Part shown: positions 1-14,160 of the stretch, piece after piece
Layout of the letters: each line of letters starts with the position of its first letter
Numbering within the stretch: the first letter of the stretch is position 1
DNA from: Ecdyonurus torrentis
Lineage: Eukaryota > Arthropoda > Insecta > Ephemeroptera > Heptageniidae
Length of the DNA stretch: 64,000 nt
Assembly (NCBI GenBank): GCA_949318235.1
Contig: OX439127.1
Location: forward strand, 37,527,805 to 37,591,804
Direction of reading: 5' to 3'
Program-made: the position numbers and the translations under genes
The notes under the pieces: model-generated
Databases searched by the model: none
Told to the model about the DNA's origin: nothing
What the model saw: the letters and a program-made list of their open reading frames with translations, nothing else

Positions 1-790
1 CGGCTTTCTCACTAATACTTGTGCGTAAGACAGCAATACAAATAATACTCAATGCATCATCTGACTGACTGAGAGTGCCGCACCCCATTATAACTTCTAA
101 TAAACACTCGCTCAACTCCTAAACTTGGATCACTTTTATATATATATATTAATAAAAAAATCTATCATATGTGTATATAAGCATAGTGTCATTATTTTTA
201 CAGTAAAACTGGGGGCTTTTATTCAATAAATAATTATCTTGCCTCTCCTTTCAATTGATCATTAATTTCTCGGCTGCTGTTAAAATAAATAAATAATTGT
301 CTTTAAATTTAAAAAAGAAAAAAGAAAAAGAAATGCATAAATGAATGTCTGGCTAAAACTAAAGTTTGCATCTAATATCATGAAATCATGGATCAAAACT
401 CATAAACTAATTTTGATTTACCTGTATTAATTTGATAAGCTTTCTATGTTGATTTTTTTTTTTTTTATTATTTTTTTTTTATCCAACTTTGCATGCTTGC
501 AACTTTACATGCAACTTTTGAGTAGATCTCTGCAACGTTTTTCATAATTATCGCAGATCAAATAAATTTAAAATAATAAGTTTCTATATATATATAAAGC
601 TGATCATATTTATTATTTTATTGCCTTTAAAATTTTCAAACGTCAACTTTGATATTTTGCAGTGGTGAATTTTAGACGACAAACTCATTTTTTAATTCAA
701 TAATTTTTCTGCAATGTAGCACCTACAAAACAAAGCGATTACACGAAGTTCGAGTCAATGCCTTGGTTGGATTTTGTAAAAATTGTGTGT

Positions 791-907
<117 letters not shown>

Positions 908-2493
908 GACGCGTGTTTGTTTACCTTGTTGTGACCATGCGTGTATACCTCGCCATATAGTATTATAGTATTAAACCGGAAGCACCATCTTTTCTCGGAT
1001 CCTAATCAAGTTATTGTAATAAAATTTAACACGTGTATTATTACATTGATCACCTGTAAAATTTTGGTCCTCATCTAGGGAAAATTGGTTGAGAAAACAC
1101 AAGTTTGTGCACCGTGGTTGTAAAAATTTCACATCTTGTTTTAGCGACGTTGTACATCAGTACACCTATATGTTTATGTATATACTAGTTTTCATAATCG
1201 TGATCCTTATTTTGGACTTGCAGGTCTATTTTACACTATATTCAAATGTGTGGCTAAAAATTATAAGTAAAATAAAAAATAAAAAATTATAAAAAATATT
1301 AAAAATAAAATGAAAATAATTTTGGTTTTTAAAATTGCCGTTCTTTCCAATAAAAAAGTCTCAAATCAAATTTAAGAAGGTGAAATGTTAGATTAGATTT
1401 CTTTATTGACCCAGGCAATTCATAGTTCCATTATAGGATATATATTTCAAATAACAAAAATAAAGGAGAGAAACGATGTAATACGATACTTTTTTTTTTT
1501 TTTTTTTTTTTACTTCAAATTTTTAAAGCGCAAGTTACTCAATGTCACCACTGATATTTATTTTATTATATACTTTATTTGCTGAAATGTATCTTTAAAA
1601 GATACATATCTTTATATAACTTAATCAGCAAAATACACATAACTATAGTAGCTATAACATAAATATATAGTAACTTCTATATGTTCCAAAAAAAATTAAA
1701 AACATTCATATAAAGAAATAGAAAAGGTAAATAATCAAAGCAAAGCTAGAAATTATTTGATTGCATTACTTAAACAAAGAGGTAATAACATAAGAGATAA
1801 AAGTAAACATTCTAAAGTCAAATTAACTTTGGCGCAAATTAACTTTGCAGCACAGATGGAGGCTCGTTCACTTTAGAGAAAGAGAAAGACGTAGTGTCTA
1901 TCAACCGTACACTCTATGAAATATAAACATTCTCTAATCCTGTCATATACATATCGCTTCGCACTTTCCTTCCCTATATTTATACACTAATTAAATGCTA
2001 TATCGAGAGTTAACATAATATTTCTTTCTTATTATATCATATTATTATACTATCATATATCATATTAATATACTATCATATATATCATATTAATTATATA
2101 TAATAAAATCTTGTATAAATAATTATTATTTTATATACATATTAAAATTAAAATCACTCATATTCATTGATGCGATAAATTAAAATGATGATAAAGTGAT
2201 AATGAAAGTAAGCATGTAGCATAATACCATAGTATCATACATATTATATTACTTTATATAACCGCAGTAAGTGTAAAATGATAAAATATGAACCACAGTT
2301 GTCACAGTTAATGCTCTGATCAATAAACATATCATTATACAAGAAATATAGTAATTCAGTAATCATTATTTTTAATTCGTTTAAATTTATCATTCAAAAT
2401 ATTATGTAAATTGCATTTCTATTGCAAATATTTACCATTTATATCAGCTATATAGTTTAGTTCTCAGTGGAAAATAAAGTTCTATAACTTTTT

Positions 2494-2524
<31 letters not shown>

Positions 2525-3316
2525 TTTTGTGATTTTCTGTACAACATTTACATCCAATTTTAAAACAAAACTAGTTTTGGTCAAACTGAAAAAAAAACAA
2601 CAACAAAAAAAAACTAATATGTAGCCAAAAGTAAGTGCTCAACAAAATAAGTTACTTACCGTTAGAAATCTTCTTAATTTTTGCTTAGTGGTTGAATCGG
2701 CCTAATTTTATTTTCAGCCATTTATTTTAAGCCTTGCCATCATATTTTCACTTTGTATATATTTTGTAATCCTCTAAAGTAGATGAATATAATTTTAATT
2801 AGTTATTAAATAGTTCAATTTTCACATAATATGCACAAATGAGTAAAAAAAAACAAACAAACAAACAAACAAACAAACTTAAATGCAAACATACAGTAGA
2901 AGCTTGTGGATTCTTGTTCACTCATACCTTCCTTTGACTTTGAACTTTACGATACGTGCGAAATATTTTGAGAGTAACAATGCTAACTTCCTCTTTATGC
3001 TTGGATCTCAGTGCAGCTCAGTTTGAACATAAAAGTGAAGTGAATGAAATCGTGGTCCTAATTTAGCTTTAATTAATTATTATTTAAGTAAAAAAATTTC
3101 ATTTTTTTAGTTTTATTGAGTGATAATTATATTATTTATCATTTGCATATCATGATAATGAATTTTGGTTAATTATATAAAGTGTGGTAGTTCAACTCGT
3201 AAATTAAAATAAATATTCCATAATATATTTCTCTAATAAATAAAGGTTTAGAAGAGATACATGTATGTGCGTAATTGTAAATAATAATCTACTCTGTATA
3301 TTTTTTATACCATTTA

Positions 3317-3470
<154 letters not shown>

Positions 3471-5028
3471 TCTTAAAAGTATAAATTTTTAAAATGTTAT
3501 AATCATATGGGATATTGAATAAGATAGGCATAATTTAAAATAATGAAAGTCAAATTAATATACATTAATATAATTTAAAAAATCTTTTTATATCAATTCT
3601 GTATACTTTTTTTTTTTTTCTTCTTTTTTTTTTTTTTCCAATTCTTATTCTTTTCTTCTTCTAATTTGACAAAACTAATCTTGGTTTAAAACCATTGACT
3701 ATTAAAATTATGTATAATATTTCATTTCTGGTCAAGGGTTTGAATAATAGGTTTATCAAGCCATCACAAAGCCTAAATAAAGTTCTATTACAAGACAAAT
3801 TAGAAATTAATAACTTAAAAATATAGCCTATATTATGTACGTATAGTATTATGTTTAATTTTATCAATTTACATTTTTTGTTTCACATCACCACTAAATA
3901 TTCTGATTTTCATAAATGTATATATCCATCCTGTTATATAAATAGAATAGAGTTTTTAAACTTTTTACTTGGAATATATGAATTAGAAAAGTGAAAATTA
4001 TAAAATGAGTTTTTTGCGTGTTCTAAATTCTCTTTTGTGTGATGTTCACCTTATATATAGATTAAAATATGAATTCTAAAAAGCCCTTAATTATTTAGAG
4101 TAGGCTTTTAAACACATTGAAGACCATTATAGAAGTATTATAATATAATATTGTAAAAATGGTATATTATAGAGAGAGAGAGGGGGGACATATTGAGGAT
4201 CGAATCTAATTGTTGTGTCCGCGAGTTCCATGCAGTACCTGGTACATAAACGCAGCTCAATCACATCACCTTCCCCTCTCCTCACACCCACAATTATATA
4301 TTAGCTTTTTATTATAGTTTGATAGTGATAAGTAAATAGATTATAAGCAACCTCAAAAACTTCTTTAAGTGAAGAGTTTAAAGCTTATACATATATATAT
4401 ATATATATATATACAGAAAAGGGAAGGAAATTTGGAACAACATTAATTACGCAAAATATACTTTTTATGACATATATTACAATATTTTCTATTCTTGGTA
4501 GAAAACTTTAAATTAATGGAAAAGAAAATTATTATAATTTGTTGACGTTAGATTGTTTGTAATAATATAATCATAAAAAAGAAGTAGTATCAATATTTAC
4601 AAAATAATTTCAAACATATCTAATTAAATAATTTATTCATCTTCATAATACATGTCAATCATAATTAATTATCAGTGAAGAATACAAAATATATGACGTA
4701 AAATAAGTTTCATCTTTGTTGGATATATTTTATAAAGATTAAAGTAAAGTAGAATCAGATTTTTTATTATTTCAACCTTTTTTCTATAGGGAAGAAACAA
4801 AAATCTTTAAAAAAAAATTGCTGCCTTTTTTTTCTAATATTCATGACGTCATATACATTCAATGAAAATTCTAATTTATTGATTTATGATAATTGTTTTC
4901 ATATTATATTATACAAAGTAATTTATTTTAATCAAGTAGGTTAAAAAGTGCAACTAAAACATGCAGAGATGACAATTTGAATTACTTATTATTTATATAC
5001 CACATATATCTAAGTTTTGCTCTAGTGA

Positions 5029-5697
<669 letters not shown>

Positions 5698-6464
5698 TTT
5701 TATATTAAAAAAAAAGAAAAAAAAAAAAAAAAGAAATACCTCGTCAAATATTAATGTATACCTCTCTTCAACTTATACAATGAATGGATCATTATATTAA
5801 TTTAACAATAAATTTACGTATATTTATAAGATTTAAGTGACTGACTATACTATTGAAAACTAATGATATGAATATAAAATAATGCGATTTTACGACTGTA
5901 AGATATAAAATAATAAATACTATTCTTTGTTTTCTCTGTATAGTTGTTATTAAAATCATTTATTATAATTTATATCAATTTCATTTTCTTTATCATCGAA
6001 ATTTATAATTGTTTGAATTATAAATAATTTCAGTTGTATTACTATAAAGAAAAAAGTTGCGAAAATACAACAAGAAACACATGTCCTCATAATATACTCT
6101 ATATGTGTAATGATTATGTCATTGCCCTCTCCGCATTGTCTGCGAGTATCTTGCACTATATAAAAAAAAAAAAAAAAAATTATCAGACTTCAAAGTACAG
6201 TTTAGTTTATTTTTATTCTTTTATTATTATTCTTCCTCCTTTTTTATTTGTAATGAGAATGAGTAACGAATGTCGATTACTGTCCTTGCTCACTATCTCT
6301 ATAAATGTTTCACCAGCTGGGGGTCATATATAATATATATATTTTTTATTTTAACACAGTACTTAATTCATACATTTGGTTTGTCTTATAGTATTTAATT
6401 ATAATTGAAGACTTTTTTTGTTGTTGCTATTATTGATTTCTATAGTCAGGGAATTTTAAAATGC

Positions 6465-6472
<8 letters not shown>

Positions 6473-6530
<58 letters not shown>
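6473..6530. repeat. (CT)n microsatellite
   Basis: About 58 bp of CT dinucleotides. The Ser-Leu reading frame through it is not a gene. Confidence 0.95.
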
Positions 6531-6531
<1 letters not shown>

Positions 6532-8458
6532 AACTCAGACTTACCTGCAATTGAAAAAAAAAATTGTAATCCACTTTACAGAAATTTGTTATTGTAATTT
6601 TTCTATTTTCTGTATTCATATAAGTAATCGAAGTATATGGCATGAATATTATTTCATATTGTGCATTAAGTCAACGTATAAACATTTTCTGAATTCTTAT
6701 GAGTCATCGATTCGATTCATACATTGTACAAGCTCTGATATCATACTTAATTCATTAACACTGAAAGTCTATTTTTAAGTGCATCATGTAAATGTGTGAA
6801 ATAAAAAATAATAATAACAATAATAAAAAATAAAAAGATGAGTAATTGTCGGTATAGCGAAATAAACTTTAATGAATAATATTTGATAAAATGTATACGT
6901 TTGTGTTTAGTATGTGTATTATAAACAATTATGAATCTGAATCACGAATTATGTGCAACCATTTTTATATTTGTCTTATTCACATTAATTTTTAAAATAA
7001 AATGTAATTGAAAATTATCACCTTCATTGAGCTGCATAATTTTTTATGTTATATAATATTATTATAGAAACTCGCATTTTATACACGGGGAAAAAATTAG
7101 ATCGCGTCTTCATTTTTACAAGGACTGATTTTTTTTTCTTATTTCAATTTTTTACAATATTTGAAAATTTGTAGTTTTATAGATCATTTTTGTTCATTTA
7201 TTAACTAAATAATAATCTTTTTCTTTACGTTTCTTTCCTTCTTTGATTTTTTATGATTATTTTTTATATTTTAGAAAACTGCAGTTTGACAATATTTTAC
7301 ATTACACGTTATATGTTTAGTATATTTTTTAACAAAACTAATCTATACATTGTTTTCTACATAAAATTTAATGCTTTTTTTTTATGTAAACACGTAGATT
7401 TATCTGCGGCATTTCGTTAAGTTATAGATCTCATTTTATTGAAATATTTACTTCTTAACCTTTGCAATATTTATCTTTATTTATTGTATGCATATCCTTA
7501 AAATCCTAGTTCTATATACCCCTTATATAAAGTTTGTGTTAATAAGATTTCAAGTTTAGCACTGTACTGTACTATATAATCAGTTAGATATATTAATTCT
7601 ATATGTATATGAATGTAAAGAATTGGATAGTGCAAAAGATAAGACTTTTTACTCATATGTTATTCTTCTTATAAAATTGCAATGTTTGTATATTACGTAG
7701 TGTTAAATATAATGTACTCGTATAGCACAACCAAATATTATAAATGTATACTAAAAAAACAACAACTATCATAATATATAAAGATATGAATTCATTTTTA
7801 AATAAGCAATGTAATTTTTTTCTTTTCTTTCCTTTTTCAAGTTCCTTACATTTTTATTATTTAAATATGAACCATAAAGAAAAAACAAAAAACTTTATTA
7901 CTATATAATAAACAGCATCATTAATTATTAAGAATAATAACTTAATTTTATAGAAATATGTATAAAAAAAATTTAAAAAAAAAAAAAAAAAAAAAGCAAA
8001 TTACTTTTGTTTTTAAATCTCGAGTCTAAAAATTATGAAGATTTAAATTTTTTTAGACATGGGCAGTTTATACAGTAACATTAAACTTTACATTATGTTA
8101 TACACTATACATACATTCGTCTCGTTATTGCTAACTTTCAATCTAAAAACTTATACTTGTTACATACTAATTAGTAATTACATAATTACATGATGGCATG
8201 ACCATGTGCTCCCGTAATTGGGTGCTGCCATCATGTGCGGCCGTTAAAACGGAAACACGATTTCACGTTAACGAGCACTGGTCCGACCTTACACAGATTT
8301 GGTATTTGGAGCCCAAAATAGTGTAAGTGCGGGGTCTACGTTGTGATATAGAAAGTTGATATATAGATAATAGTTAATATGAAAATCATTTAAAAATTAG
8401 CATTCAATTGCTAAAAATACAGTAATATGTACACAAAACCCACATGTGTGTGTATTAC

Positions 8459-8480
8459 AACAACAACAACAACAACAAGT

Positions 8481-8514
<34 letters not shown>

Positions 8515-8516
8515 GT

Positions 8517-8552
<36 letters not shown>

Positions 8553-8573
8553 CCACCAACAACAACAACAACA
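8459..8573. repeat. (CAA)n trinucleotide microsatellite
   Basis: A CAA array interrupted by two GTACAAC variants. It reads as a poly-Thr ORF, which has no other coding feature. Confidence 0.95.
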
Positions 8574-9127
8574 TTGAATCCTAAAAGTTTTTTTTTTTTT
8601 TTTTTAATTCTTACAACTTCTAGTACATTTCCTCAAATCTTTACAAAAGCTACAAACATATTTTTATTTTAATTCAATTTTGTAAATGCCAACCAACAAA
8701 ACTTCACTTTGTTGTATAATGAAATAGAATCATTAATACGTATAATGATAAATTCCATAAGTTTACATTATAATGTAGATTTTAGCTGTTGATGCTGACA
8801 TATTTATTACAAGGGTGAGATAAAAGACACAAAGAGCCAGTTGTTATATGTTGCAACTTAAATTGTATGTGTAAGTCAAAGAAAAGCGGCCGGTATAAAT
8901 CCACTTAGCACTATATAGCTGCCATGGTTTCTGACACACTACACAAGATACTCTGAAATTTTTGGTTTATATATCTCTTGCTCTTGTCAAATCCAAATAT
9001 TAACTTTTTCCTCTTTAACTTATATATGTATTTGGTATAATTTGTTTATTAATTTTAAATATATAATTGCTCAAAATAAGGTAAACAGGGCTTCATTATG
9101 GAAATGAGAAATATGATTTTTTTTTTT

Positions 9128-9222
9128 TTTATTGACCCAGGCATTTCTTATATAAAGTAAGAGTTATAACAAGCGTTGAGCTTGTCATATATTCACAATT
9201 TATATAAATATACAATAATTAT
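9128..9222 (-). mobile_element. Retroelement-like 3' end with poly(A) tail (copy 2 of 3)
   Basis: Read on the minus strand, this ends in TGCCTGGGTCAATAAA followed by an A run, like the 3' end of a LINE or SINE. The same terminal sequence recurs at about 1400-1445 and 60614-60705. No ORF is present. The family is unknown to me. Confidence 0.55.
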
Positions 9223-9698
9223 AATTACTAAAACAATTGCTTTAATTTGTCGGAAAAGAAGTTCTACTTTTTAAAGAGGTTCCGAAACACAATGTCGTTA
9301 ATAATTTTTCTCAGAAGTAATGGTCAATTATTATGTATATTTTAATGGTGATTATGATAGAGTCTACTTTTAAATAAGAATATGACGTTTATAAATAAGA
9401 CAGTAATACACGAAAAAAAAATGTCAGCTTTAAAACGATGTATAAAATATATACATTTACGTATATTTAAGAAGTTATCGTCATATTCTATTGTTGTTGT
9501 TTTTTTATTGTATGTCATTAACACCATACATCTCACAGTACACATTATAAATTCGTAGTATAACTCTATGGGGTATAAGTACATTACCTATATATACAAA
9601 TTTAATGACATACTCAAATTGTAATGCATTAACGTACAAAGTATTATGAAAATGAAAAGTATAACACTCAGTTATATGGTCAACTATGGGTGGTCCAT

Positions 9699-10652
9699 CA
9701 CTGAAAATACTCTTTTGCTAAAAACAATGCACAAGGTTTTGCTAATAACGACTCTTTAGCCTTTTGCTGTTACAACATAAGGTTTTGATATTGTAACAAA
9801 ATATTTTGTTGTCCCAGCAATAGATTTGCTGGTTAAAAAAACCTTTTGCTTTCCCAACAAAATCTTTTGTTTTGTGATAAACAAAATATATTTTGCTCCC
9901 TTAACACAAATATTTTGTTAATTTAGCAAAATCTTTTGTTGACCACAATAAGACGCCACTTCCCCTCCTCTCTATGCACTCCACATCCGGGGAAACTTAG
10001 AGTCTTACTTTTTGTTGCATCATGCAAGTGACGCTCCCGAAGTGCTTTTATAATTTTGTGATTTAGTATTGTAAAGAAAGAAATATCAGTATAATAATTG
10101 AAAAGTATTATTTATGAATGTATTTGGATTAACATTTGAGTAAGTCTTAGTTGAAATCTGATTTTATATACAGTGTAAATGTGATATTTCTTTCCATACA
10201 AAAACGATTACAATAGGGAGCGTCACTTTGAAGCCGACATAAAAATCACGTAATTATGAAATATTCAATGACCCCCTCACAATTAAATGATTTTATTGCA
10301 TTTTACATGAAAAATAAATGAATAAATTTAATAATATATCCAAGAAAATTAATTTATTACAAATAATTATGAAAAATAAGTCTTTTTTTATAGCGGGAAA
10401 AAGAGCCTAAGCAAAATATTGTGTTGATATGGCAAAAGGTTTTGTTGCCAACGCAAAAGATTCTGCATAAGGTTGTGCTCTCGCGACAAAACATTTTGTT
10501 CACGGAGCAAAAAGTTTTTGTTGCTGCGACAAAATAATATTTACAAAATCTTTTGTTGGCTCAGCAAAAGGTTCCTACGGACGTTTTTTAACACAAATAT
10601 TTTGTTACGACAACTAAACTTTTGGTGTCCCATCAAAAGAGTACTTTCAGTG
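9699..10652. mobile_element. Foldback-like non-autonomous element with arrays of short palindromes in both arms
   Basis: The ends are inverted repeats of about 20 bp: CACTGAAAATACTCTTTTG on the left and the complement of CAAAAGAGTACTTTCAGTG on the right. Both arms (about 9700-9955 and 10410-10652) contain many imperfect palindromes such as AACAAAATATTTTGTT and AACAAAATCTTTTGTT, spaced by short variable segments with a period near 26 bp. The 450-bp centre differs and has no ORF. This resembles foldback or Galileo-type elements, whose long termini carry internal repeats. I could not see a clean target-site duplication. Confidence 0.6.
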
Positions 10653-11236
10653 ATTCATTAGATTATAAAAAAAAAGAAGAAGAAAAAGAGAAAATATACT
10701 TTCTATGTATAATAAGACATATTCCAAAGCTATATATGTCGAGGAATAAAGTTGTGATGAAAGTGTTGAGTTATGTATGAATACTTAAGATACAAAGTTG
10801 CAGTATAATTATATTTATTTATATATTATATACACGATACAGATGGTAAAATTAAAATCTTAGTTGTATACGCCATTACACCGTATATATAAGGCATGTA
10901 CAGTATAGTATACTAACAACTTACTTGATTGCAATGCTATACATAAGTGGTACTATATGTAAGATTTTATAATGATTTTCATTTTTATAACAAGTTTTGC
11001 TCATATTTATATATTTTTTTATTTATATTTTTGTTATGAGCTCTTAAGAAACAAAATTTGCATTTCCAATACTGATTATTATTATGAAATAAAAACACTG
11101 CATGCTATATGAAGCAAAGCACTTTTATAATACTTAGCTCCTAATGAAGCTGTCGTCTGTTCATCATTTTAGTTTAGAAGACTAATTAATAGATTAGAAA
11201 TGAATTAACATCTCAAATATATTATAATGGTGGTAA

Positions 11237-11237
<1 letters not shown>

Positions 11238-11269
<32 letters not shown>
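11238..11269. repeat. (GA)n microsatellite
   Basis: A short GA dinucleotide array in intergenic DNA. Confidence 0.9.
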
Positions 11270-11274
<5 letters not shown>

Positions 11275-11395
11275 CGGTACCAAGTGAGGATGTATTTACA
11301 GTTTAATAAGCAGAACAAGTCCATAAAGCTAAGTCGTAAAATATTTTAAATTTTTTATAGTACATCAATAGCATTGAGTGACATGTGGTGGCTGT

Positions 11396-11448
<53 letters not shown>
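11396..11448. repeat. (CT)n microsatellite
   Basis: A CT array of about 53 bp. Arg-Glu and Ser-Leu frames on the two strands are artefacts. Confidence 0.95.
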
Positions 11449-11450
<2 letters not shown>

Positions 11451-11898
11451 AGATGGCTCGACACTTCATCAGACACTCGATGGCAGACGCGCTTCACCTT
11501 GTATTACTTGCATCTTATGTTGAAAACGAGCAATGCAACCACAATATGGTACCATACATTTTTTACACCTAATTTTGTTGTTTACTTCAGTGAGTATAAT
11601 ATAGTTCTATTATTATTTTTTAAGTTCAAAAACTATCATTAAAAAAAAAGTAGCAAAACTTGTTATTGATAGAATATTTAATGTTACATGTTAATTATGA
11701 TCTTTCATTATATGAAGTGGACGCCATAAGAAAGTGATGTTATATAATATTTTAGGGATGTAAACTGAGAGGGTATACAGCATATAAAATATTGTGGCTA
11801 ATCGTGTTACAGTAATGAATTTTTATAGGATGATGTTAAGAGGACAATATTTACTTTTAGTATTAATCTGCTCTTTCAGTTAGCATCCGTAAGTGGAG

Positions 11899-11902
<4 letters not shown>

Positions 11903-11970
<68 letters not shown>
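11903..11970. repeat. (GA)n microsatellite
   Basis: A GA array of about 68 bp. Confidence 0.95.
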
Positions 11971-11971
<1 letters not shown>

Positions 11972-13861
11972 AGTGATGATTGATTGCAAGCACTTGACTG
12001 TGAAGGGGGAGTGAAATAGAGTCCTCACATTATTGATAACATATTTTATATAATTTTCAATCCATTTCTCAGTACAAAATTATACTTATTATATAATAAT
12101 ATGGTCTGTGTCTTTTACTTTTTTTTTTTTTTTTTTTTTTTTAGCTATACAAAAATCACACGATCATTATACTATACACTTCATATTGCGACCTCTTAAT
12201 AATGTGATGACAAAACGTGTGTAGTAGAAGCTGTTCATATGTTCAAGCACCACACGTCGTTTTTGTTTATATACAAATATACAGTATGTTTTTTTTATAC
12301 AAATTTCTTTCAGCTACATACTACCGCTCGATTTTCTAGAGTGTATATAATATACAAGAGTACTCCTAAACATATAAACAATACATTAATTTAACGACTT
12401 TACAGTTTCTTTCTTTACATTAATATAATTTTATAATATAAATGAGCTAGATAATAAAATTTTAATTATATAAATAATGAGAAAATAAATTTTTAACACT
12501 TGCCTCTAGATAAAATAATATAAATAAGAAGTAAATTTTCTTTTACTGTTACATTAAAATTACTTTATAATAAAACGTAAATAATCACGTATAAATGTAT
12601 ATACAATGTTTTGTTGATAAAATGTTGTAATTAAAGTAAGAGACTTGCGGCATTTTAGGATTACGAAGTTTAGATTTATGAATTTAAACCATTAAAATGG
12701 GCTTAAAATTATTGTCTGTAAATTGATTTATATAATAGATTTGCAATTATAATAAAATAAATACGTAAATATATAATCTATAATATAATATATATAATAT
12801 AATTATGTATATATAATATAATATATAAATCTGTGTTACAAATAATAATAATAAATACTCAAATCATAATGGCATATTATCCAGATTGATTAAAAAATCA
12901 GATATTTATAAATATTTTCCTTTCGTTCCATAATTAGTATTTTTGAAAACATTTATCAAGTGATAAATTAATGAATCTCACAAAATAGAATTTAAAACTT
13001 GAGAATTATGAGATGATATCTAGTTTGCAATGATGAATATTTAAATTAAAGCGTTGTACTTAATTATTTCATGAAGATTTGATCGTGAAGCTACGTAGGG
13101 AAGAGAGAGAGAGAGAGAGAGAGGGATAGAGAGAGAGACCGCAATGCGTGCTGCTAGTGCACGTGCACGTTTCCAAGTTCTCTAAACATCCTCATCTTAT
13201 GCTTCCTTCATCTCGGAGTGGCGGTTTTGTAGGTGTCGTTTCGAGACCACCCTTGTTCAACTGCTTCTTGTTTATACTGTACAACAAGTTGCATTCTATA
13301 TAAACATACATCATCCTTAACCTTATATATCAGCCTACTATTTTTTATGTCTATTTTTCATGACTATTTTCCTTATTTTTAGCCATTGGTATATAGTTAT
13401 AGACATAGAAATATAATATCAATAGTAAAACATTAATAAAATAGTATGCGAAATATTTTATATAATTCCACTTAATATCTATATCAAAGGTAAGCTCACA
13501 AAATAAAAATGAATCAGTATTACATGAATTAGATAAAAATAAGATTTAAAATATTTGCATATTTAGTTTTTTTTTTTTTTTTTTTTTTAATGCAAAGGAG
13601 ATTGTAGAATATTTTTAATCAATGATTTTTATAACATTTTAAAATGTACTGATTTACACATTATACAATATTTATTGTAATATTCAGTGTTGCACTGATA
13701 AAAAAAATTAATATTCAATGAATAGCTGAAGAAAATATATAAAACGTGCGTATAGGTAAAGAAAATGTCCCATATGCGATACAATCAGATACAATATAAT
13801 TATTCAGTCTTCTACAAAAGTTTTTTTTTCAGAATATTCAATATTTATTGCAATGATTTGA

Positions 13862-13866
<5 letters not shown>

Positions 13867-13943
<77 letters not shown>
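13867..13943. repeat. (AT)n microsatellite
   Basis: An AT dinucleotide array of about 77 bp. Confidence 0.95.
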
Positions 13944-13947
<4 letters not shown>

Positions 13948-14054
13948 ATTATACATTAATTTTGGAACACTTTATTATAGAATGTGATGCAAACATTTGG
14001 GTGGGTCATTTTAGCAGAAGAGATTTGAATGCAGGATATTATAAATATAAAAAA

Positions 14055-14160
14055 ATTAAGCTTGTTCAGTTAGAAAAGCGCCTAAACTTATGCAACTTTT
14101 TCAACAAATGTGTGATGCAGAAAGTATCACTGCAGTACAGGCGAAGGCGGACATGTCTAT
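14055..14160. repeat. Short dispersed sequence, copy A (related copies in both calpain last introns)
   Basis: Related segments lie at about 16300-16372 and 25520-25615, inside the last intron of each calpain. Shared pieces include GCGCCT and, more loosely, a stretch like CAACTTGTTCAACA. On the + strand, copies A and C share a frame with QQM.DA..IT..QAK. It could be an old transposon or exon relic; I do not recognise it. Confidence 0.4.

Noticed and set aside
8427..8672. Poly-Thr ORF
   Set aside because: It is a translation of a CAA microsatellite followed by a poly-T run.
9699..10652. Array of short palindromes with spacers considered as a CRISPR-like array
   Set aside because: Units vary, spacers are a few bases long, both arms are bounded by transposon-like inverted ends, and the DNA is animal.
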